Of a DNA stretch of 18,182 nt, positions 13,478-18,182 are shown one piece after another (positions within the stretch are counted from its first letter, which is position 1; each line of letters opens with the position of its first letter). The notes under the pieces were generated by a model. The model worked only from the letters and a program-made list of their open reading frames with translations. It was not told where the DNA came from and searched no databases. Source of the stretch: JBOHNM01 sp050730675 (GTDB lineage Bacteria; Planctomycetota; Phycisphaerae; Phycisphaerales; UBA1924); the NCBI GenBank assembly GCA_050730675.1, contig JBOHNM010000083.1:1-18182 (forward strand), in the 5' to 3' direction. A program made the position numbers and the translations under genes.

Positions 13478-14719
13478 TCACCCATTCCACTTCTTCTCGG
13501 CCGGCCCCGTGTAGATGCTCAGCGGCCGGATGATCCGATTATCGGCGTGCTGCTCGATGATGTGGGCGCACCAGCCGGTGATCCGGGCCGCCACGAAGAT
13601 CGGCGTGTACTGCGGCACGGGGATCCCCATCACGAAGTACGTCATGCCGCAGGGGAAGTCCACGTTGGGGTGGATGTTCTTCTTGGTGAGCATGATCTTC
13701 TGCACCTGCTCGCCCAGCTCTAACCACTTGGGGGCGGGGATGCCACCGAAGGTGCCGCGCAGCGTACCGGCCATCTTCTTGCCGAGGTTGTGCAGGATGC
13801 CCGCGCGGTGGTCCCCGTTCTTGTAGACGCGGTGACCGAAGCCCATCAGCTTGCGCTTGGTGTCGAAGGCCTTCTGCATCCAGTCGTCGACCGCGGGAGT
13901 GTTGATGCCCTTCTCGCCGACATCTTTGACGATCTCCTTGAGCATCTCCATCGCCATCTCGTTGGCGCCGCCGTGCAGCGGGCCCTTGAGGGCCGCGATG
14001 CCGCCCGTGACCGCCCCGTGCATGTCGCTGAAGGTGCCGGAGATCACGCGAGTCGCGAACGTGCTCGCGTTGAACTCGTGCTCGGCGTACAGGATCAGCG
14101 AAACGTCGATGACCTTCGCCTCTTCGGCGCTGGGCTTGCGGCCCGTCATCATGTACAGCATGTTCGCCGCGTGGCCCAGCGTCGGGTCGCCGCCGAACTC
14201 ACGGCCCACCAAGGCCCGCCCATCGATCACGTTCTGCATGTGCCCGATGATCGTCGGGATCTTCGCCAGCAGCCGCTTGGCCTTGCGGAGGTTCGCCTCG
14301 TTCGTCACCGCCTGGGCATCAACATCCGTGTGCCCGAGGATCGACACCGCCGTCCGCAGCACGTCCATCGGCACCGCACGCCCGCTGGCGAGCCACCCGC
14401 CCGCCGACTCGATGAAATGCGTCACGTCCGGGTGCAGCGCCCGCTCGGCGATGATCTCGCCTTTGAACCGCTTCAGTTCGTCCGCCGAGGGCTTGTGCCC
14501 CTCCAGCAGCAGAAACGCCACCTCCTCGAATGTCGCATGCTCGGCGAGATCATGAATCTCGTACCCGCGGTAGATCAGCTTGTCCTGCTCGATCGAGCAG
14601 ACCGCCGTCTGCCCGCCGATCACACCCTCAAGCCCCTTGGCGAATGCCGCGGCCTTGTCGGAAGCCGCTTTCGCAGCATTGGCGGTGGCAGGAGCAGCGT
14701 TCGAAGCGGTCGCGGTCAT
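13478..14719 (-). CDS. gltA: Citrate synthase
   Basis: The 413-residue enzyme condenses oxaloacetate and acetyl-CoA in the TCA cycle. Substrate and catalytic residues are visible: H214 (YAEHEFNAS), H249 (PLHGGANE), H296 (MGFGHRVYK) and D354 (HPNVDFPCG). R305 probably binds substrate. The sequence looks like the short bacterial/methylcitrate synthase type, with about 30 extra Ala-rich residues at the N terminus (MTATASNAAP...). A 2-methylcitrate synthase cannot be excluded from sequence alone, but no prp genes are nearby. The ATG at 14719 has AAGGGA eight bases upstream; a TTG 33 bases further upstream opens the same frame without support. Confidence 0.92.
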   Translation of the reverse strand: MTATASNAAPATANAAKAASDKAAAFAKGLEGVIGGQTAVCSIEQDKLIYRGYEIHDLAEHATFEEVAFLLLEGHKPSADELKRFKGEIIAERALHPDVTHFIESAGGWLASGRAVPMDVLRTAVSILGHTDVDAQAVTNEANLRKAKRLLAKIPTIIGHMQNVIDGRALVGREFGGDPTLGHAANMLYMMTGRKPSAEEAKVIDVSLILYAEHEFNASTFATRVISGTFSDMHGAVTGGIAALKGPLHGGANEMAMEMLKEIVKDVGEKGINTPAVDDWMQKAFDTKRKLMGFGHRVYKNGDHRAGILHNLGKKMAGTLRGTFGGIPAPKWLELGEQVQKIMLTKKNIHPNVDFPCGMTYFVMGIPVPQYTPIFVAARITGWCAHIIEQHADNRIIRPLSIYTGPAEKKWNG

Positions 14720-14853
14720 CGATGGATTCCCTTGATCTGGAGGTGAATCCAACGATACGCGCTGCCCGGCCTGGCGTCCGCGCCCGGGCTGAGTGTCCTG
14801 CCCCCGCCAAATTCACCCCAAGAGCGGCATTCCGGGCTCGGAGCACTCGCTGC

Positions 14854-16167
14854 TCAATAGGTGAAGTTGGCATTCGGATCGGTTGTGTTCAAGCCGCCAG
14901 CGCCTGAGTCGCCGGAGATCGCCGCGGTGAACGCCCCGCCACGATCGATCACCGGCCCACAGATGTTGTTGATGACGATCTCCCAGTTGACGGTGTTGGC
15001 GGCGCACGTGTTCCGGATGATGATGTTGCCGGCTGCGTCGACGTCCACCCCCCGGTCGGCGCCGGTACAGTTGTTACTCTCGATGCGGTTGTCGCCGCTG
15101 GTGACATGGATGCCCGCGCCATCCCCGCCCGCCGCGCCATTGAGCGAGCAGGTGTTCCCGCGGATCACGCTCGTGGCGGCACATTGGATCCCGTCGCCGG
15201 TGTTCTCGCGGGCCATGCACCCCTCGACGTTGCTGCCGTTGCCGACCACAATGCCGTCGATCCCGTTCTCGTTTGCCGAGCAACCCACAACAGCGGTGCC
15301 CGAACTGGCGATGATGCCGTTCTCGCCGTTGCCCCCGGCGGAACAGCCGGAGACGCGGCAACCCGGGCTCACCCCGGTGTTGATACCGCTGAGGGTGTTG
15401 TTGCCGGCCTTGCAACCTGTGATCATGCTGCCCCCTCCGGCAAAGATGCCGTTGCCGGAGTTCTGGAACGATGTGCAGGTCGAGATTGTGCAGGTCCCGC
15501 CGGTGGATATGCCGTTGCCTCCGTTCTGGGTCGCCGTGCAATTGACGATCGTCGCGCTGGTCCCGGCGAGGATGCCGATGGTCCCGTTGCCCCGCGCGAC
15601 GCACAGCGCCAGAGCGGCGTTGCTCCCGGCGTAGATGCCAGTGGAGAGGTTCGAGTCCGCAATCACATTCGACAGCGTGCAGCCATCGCCGAGCGCCACG
15701 CCCCGGCCGTCGCAGTTGCGCACCGTGAAATCGACCAGCCTCACGCTCTCGCAGCTCTCGGCGTCCAGCCCGTCGCCGCCGAACGACCGCACCGAGCCGT
15801 TGCGGATCGTCAAGTTGGTCTCCGGCCCGTTCACGAAGATCCCGTCCAGTGCGCCGAGCGCCCCCAGAATACGGAACCCCATGAGGTCCAGCGTCACGTT
15901 ACTGGCATCGATCTTAATTGCGTGGCTGCCCGCGACCCCCGTGATATTCCCGGTCAGGTAGTAGGAGCCGGACTGCGTGATCTTGAAGAGGCTGTTGCCA
16001 TCCCCCGGCGTGTTCGCCGCATTCACGGCGATCCGCGGCTCAACTTCCGTCAGTGGCTTGAGGGTGCTCGTCACCGGCCCGGCTGGCGGGTCAAGCGGCC
16101 CGGCGAACAGCAGCTCCGCGGTGGTGAGCATGGCCAACGCGAGCACAGCGGATCGATGCAGCGGCAT
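14854..16167 (-). CDS. Exported right-handed parallel beta-helix protein
   Basis: The 437-residue product has a signal peptide (about 1-22), then a conserved lead-in (GPLDPPAGPVTSTLKPL; SGSYYLTGNITGV) and parallel beta-helix coils from about residue 80 to 395. Coils are mainly 21-23 residues and repeat the pattern C-x-A-x-x-N-G-x-x-G-I. The fold is used in surface glycan lyases and carbohydrate-binding proteins; no catalytic residues can be assigned. It is probably periplasmic, outer-membrane or secreted. AAGGAG six bases upstream of the ATG at 16167 decides the start. It lies between a zinc-ribbon membrane gene and gltA. Confidence 0.85.
   Translation of the reverse strand: MPLHRSAVLALAMLTTAELLFAGPLDPPAGPVTSTLKPLTEVEPRIAVNAANTPGDGNSLFKITQSGSYYLTGNITGVAGSHAIKIDASNVTLDLMGFRILGALGALDGIFVNGPETNLTIRNGSVRSFGGDGLDAESCESVRLVDFTVRNCDGRGVALGDGCTLSNVIADSNLSTGIYAGSNAALALCVARGNGTIGILAGTSATIVNCTATQNGGNGISTGGTCTISTCTSFQNSGNGIFAGGGSMITGCKAGNNTLSGINTGVSPGCRVSGCSAGGNGENGIIASSGTAVVGCSANENGIDGIVVGNGSNVEGCMARENTGDGIQCAATSVIRGNTCSLNGAAGGDGAGIHVTSGDNRIESNNCTGADRGVDVDAAGNIIIRNTCAANTVNWEIVINNICGPVIDRGGAFTAAISGDSGAGGLNTTDPNANFTY
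15148..15603 (-). repeat. Coding tandem repeats of about 63 bp (beta-helix coils with a Cys ladder)
   Basis: Within the beta-helix gene, Cys codons recur at residues 189, 210, 231, 252, 275, 296, 317 and 340, spaced 21, 21, 21, 23, 21, 21 and 23 residues, giving a DNA period of 63-69 bp. Each is followed 8-10 residues later by Gly-Ile. The repeats are diverged at the DNA level. Confidence 0.8.
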
Positions 16168-16266
16168 GTGAAGCTCCTTGGGGTCCGAGCACCGGCGACC
16201 GGTTTCCCGGGCCAAGTTGCACTCTACCCGGAATTCCAGTTTCCGCAAGCAGATACTCATCCCCGC

Positions 16267-16288
16267 GACACGATCAGTCTGTCGTGTC
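16267..16288. other. Inverted repeat after the zinc-ribbon membrane gene
   Basis: GACACGA (16267-16273) and TCGTGTC (16282-16288) form a perfect 7-bp stem with an 8-base loop, five bases beyond the stop of the minus-strand gene at 16294. There is no T-run. It may act as a factor-dependent terminator or 3' stabiliser, or as an operator for the beta-helix gene. Confidence 0.4.
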
Positions 16289-16293
16289 CGACG

Positions 16294-17250
16294 CTATTGC
16301 GGCGACGCGGGCACATTGGACGCTGCGTGGGCCTCCCTCCCCCACCCACACTCCGGACACCCCGCCAGCGTCTGCCCTGTCAGGTCATACCCACACTTCG
16401 GGCACCCGCCGCGCGACGTGAACCACCGCTCCTTCACTGCCGCCGCGACCGCGATGAGCCCAAACCACACCGCCCCGTAGAACAGCGTGTTCACGCCCAA
16501 GGCCCACCACACCGGACGTAGCGGCACCGCGCGCACATTCATCAACCCGGTGGAGGCAGTCGTCCTCGGCCCCGCGCGGGACCCCAGCATCGTCACCCCC
16601 GCCTGCCCCATCGCCCCCGACACCCCTGCCATCGCCGGGTCCGGCGCGTCGCTGATCCGCACACCATTGTGTGCGACGATCGCCTCCGGTTGCGACTTGT
16701 CCAGTGTCCCCAGAAACTCGCTCTGGAACGCCCGGCACGGCCACCCGCGCTCGTCGATCGCCGCCCCCCAGTTCGCCCGCGGCGACTCCTTCACCAATTC
16801 CATCAATTCCACCGGCGGCTCGAAACTCTGCCGCACCGTCGTCGGCAGACCCTTGTTCCGCGACATGAACGACCAGCAATTCAGCGCTCCCTGACTCGCG
16901 CCCGGCCCCGCTTGCGGCGCGTAGCTGGAATAGCCGTGCTTTTTCGCGAACCAGACCGTCCGCCGCGCCCCGGGCGACTCCAGCCGCACCAGGTACGGCT
17001 CCTTGTGGTCACCATCGAGCGCCACCGTAAGCGTCGAAGCCCCGGTGCTCGGGCGATCGACATAGGACCATGTCGCCAATCCGACGGACACGATAAACGA
17101 CGTCAGCACCCCCATCACCACGCTCGTCGCTATCCGCGGCCACACAGATCGCCGACGCGGCGTCTCGCCCTGCCTCAAAGGCGCAATCGCCCGCTGCGTT
17201 TCTCGCTCCACCCGAACCGGCACTTCGGCAACCTGTCCAATGGCATCCAC
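16294..17250 (-). CDS. Membrane protein with extracytoplasmic domain and C-terminal CPxCGYDLxG zinc ribbon
   Basis: The 318-residue product has a cytoplasmic N terminus, a transmembrane helix (about 38-61), an extracytoplasmic domain of about 180 residues, a second helix (about 246-271), and a cytoplasmic zinc ribbon with C283, C286, C298 and C301 (CPKCGYDLTG...CPECGWG). This ribbon-on-membrane-anchor layout is frequent in Phycisphaerae; the function is not known to me. The next gene upstream is a paralogue sharing the PLxPVWxxLxVNT segment before the second helix. The GTG start at 17250 has GGAG seven bases upstream; an ATG 54 bases further upstream extends the frame without support. Confidence 0.78.
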   Translation of the reverse strand: MDAIGQVAEVPVRVERETQRAIAPLRQGETPRRRSVWPRIATSVVMGVLTSFIVSVGLATWSYVDRPSTGASTLTVALDGDHKEPYLVRLESPGARRTVWFAKKHGYSSYAPQAGPGASQGALNCWSFMSRNKGLPTTVRQSFEPPVELMELVKESPRANWGAAIDERGWPCRAFQSEFLGTLDKSQPEAIVAHNGVRISDAPDPAMAGVSGAMGQAGVTMLGSRAGPRTTASTGLMNVRAVPLRPVWWALGVNTLFYGAVWFGLIAVAAAVKERWFTSRGGCPKCGYDLTGQTLAGCPECGWGREAHAASNVPASPQ

Positions 17251-17326
17251 GGTGCGTCTCCGTGCAACGGCCGCCCCGCACAGTCTACCACGCCGCGTCG
17301 GCACTCCCGCGGGCGCCCGCTCGTTG

Positions 17327-18121
17327 TTACGAAACTGTCACGGTCGCTGAACCCGCCGCGATCGCCGTGGCCGCCGCGCGGTTCCACCCACACTCCGGAC
17401 AACCCCCACCCCACTCGCCCCGCAGGTCATACCCGCACGCCGGACACAGACCACTCCGCTTCCGCCGCATTGTCCGCAGCCACCCCGGCCCCCACAACAC
17501 CAGCCACCACCCCGCGCAGAACAACGCCGTGTTCACTAGGAGCCCGCCCCACACCGGCGACAACGGCAGCGCCACCAACTGCGCCGAACCCGGCTCGAGC
17601 GCCTGCCCCGCCGAGTTCCGTCCCGCCCGGGCGAAGGGCCGTCCCCCGCGGCAATCCACCACGATCTCGCACATCTGCCCGATCACGATCGCGCTGTACG
17701 ACTCCAGCGCCGGAAACGGCCACCCAACGGTGTCCCGCACCACAACTTTGAGCGTGTACTCCGCATCCCCGGGCTCCATCTGCCGCAGGAAGCCCTTGAA
17801 TGACGAACGCACCGCCGACCGCTCGGCCCCCTCGCCCGCCGGCGCCGGCCCGAAGACCGCGAACGTCGCGTAGTACCTGGTGTGCTCCACACCGAACCCG
17901 TGCGTGGTCGGCAGCGACCACATCCCGTCGCGATTGTCCACCGGCCCGCTGACCGGCGGCTGCGGCCCCGGGTCTACGTACCAACCCGCGCCGAGCCCGA
18001 TCGCCAGTGTCGTGGCCAACCCAAGCACGAAGGCCAGCGCCACGCGCCCCACCGTCCACCATCGGCACAGCTTGGTGATCACCCCGGCAGCATACCCGCG
18101 CCGCAAGTTCACCCCTGTCAC
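17327..18121 (-). CDS. Paralogous membrane protein with C-terminal CPxCGYDLxG zinc ribbon
   Basis: The product (264 residues from GTG 18121) has the same architecture as its downstream neighbour. A transmembrane helix (about 25-48) is followed by an extracytoplasmic domain of about 140 residues, then PLSPVWGGLLVNT leading into a second helix (about 190-212), and a zinc ribbon with C226, C229, C241 and C244. Function is unknown; tandem placement suggests duplication and perhaps a heteromeric pair. The start is uncertain: GTG codons at 18121, 18112 and 18082 are in frame and none has a strong ribosome site. The promoter would lie near the window edge. Confidence 0.75.
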   Translation of the reverse strand: MTGVNLRRGYAAGVITKLCRWWTVGRVALAFVLGLATTLAIGLGAGWYVDPGPQPPVSGPVDNRDGMWSLPTTHGFGVEHTRYYATFAVFGPAPAGEGAERSAVRSSFKGFLRQMEPGDAEYTLKVVVRDTVGWPFPALESYSAIVIGQMCEIVVDCRGGRPFARAGRNSAGQALEPGSAQLVALPLSPVWGGLLVNTALFCAGWWLVLWGPGWLRTMRRKRSGLCPACGYDLRGEWGGGCPECGWNRAAATAIAAGSATVTVS

Positions 18122-18182
18122 CGCCGCGCAACGGCGTCACGACGCTGCCGCCGCGACAGGCTCCACTCGCCCCCACCCGCAC

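Noticed and set aside
16230..16237. GGAATTCC palindrome upstream of the beta-helix gene
   Set aside because: A single 8-base palindrome is expected by chance and no second copy or promoter box frames it.
15106..16521. Open frame of 471 codons on the plus strand opposite the beta-helix gene
   Set aside because: Composition is Arg/Ala/His-rich and unpatterned, whereas the minus strand shows a signal peptide, ribosome site and regular coils.
16669..17751. Open frame of 360 codons on the plus strand across the two zinc-ribbon genes
   Set aside because: It is Arg/Pro/Thr-rich low-complexity translation antisense to two homologous proteins with intact cysteine motifs.

Overview
The window is GC-rich bacterial chromosome, most likely from a planctomycete of the Phycisphaerae type. 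The lineage clues are several membrane proteins ending in a CPxCGYDLxG...CPECGW zinc ribbon, an exported parallel beta-helix protein, an exported HEAT-like repeat protein, an excisionase-type helix-turn-helix joined to a receiver, and an S46 peptidase. The lineage is an inference from protein style; no rRNA or other marker is present. I see no tRNA, rRNA, CRISPR array, transposase or phage gene.

Layout. 57-2270 (-) is an exported repeat protein with a receiver-like domain that lacks its phospho-acceptor. A 361-bp divergent spacer follows, holding a candidate structured element at 2422-2477. 2632-3210 (+) encodes an HTH plus receiver regulator and ends at a clear intrinsic terminator. 3300-4072 (-) is a HigBA-like toxin-antitoxin operon with a readable promoter and two palindromes over its start. 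4199-4789 (+) is gmhA, 4874-5266 (+) a small exported orphan and 5372-6772 (+) homogentisate 1,2-dioxygenase. Convergent to it, 6788-7804 (-) is an exported beta-propeller protein; divergent from that is a sirtuin deacylase (7899-8666, +). 8688-9872 (-) is a two-gene membrane/zinc-ribbon unit, the upstream gene carrying a bacterial PH domain. 9986-12061 (+) is an S46 dipeptidyl-peptidase.

The last third is all on the minus strand. In transcription order it runs: two tandem zinc-ribbon membrane paralogues (18121-17327 and 17250-16294), an exported parallel beta-helix protein with a regular cysteine ladder (16167-14854), citrate synthase (14719-13478), then a small protein of unknown family (13459-13226) overlapping a nucleotidyltransferase-fold protein (13233-12631), which overlaps a small membrane protein (12662-12126).

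The metabolic genes (gmhA, hmgA, gltA, sirtuin) are isolated housekeeping or catabolic functions rather than one pathway. The accessory content is the HigBA-like operon and the overlapping small-protein/nucleotidyltransferase/membrane-protein set just behind gltA. That set is the best candidate here for an uncharacterised system. Structural curiosities are the receiver remnant in an exported repeat protein, the cysteine ladder, and a sirtuin lacking its second zinc-binding cysteine pair.
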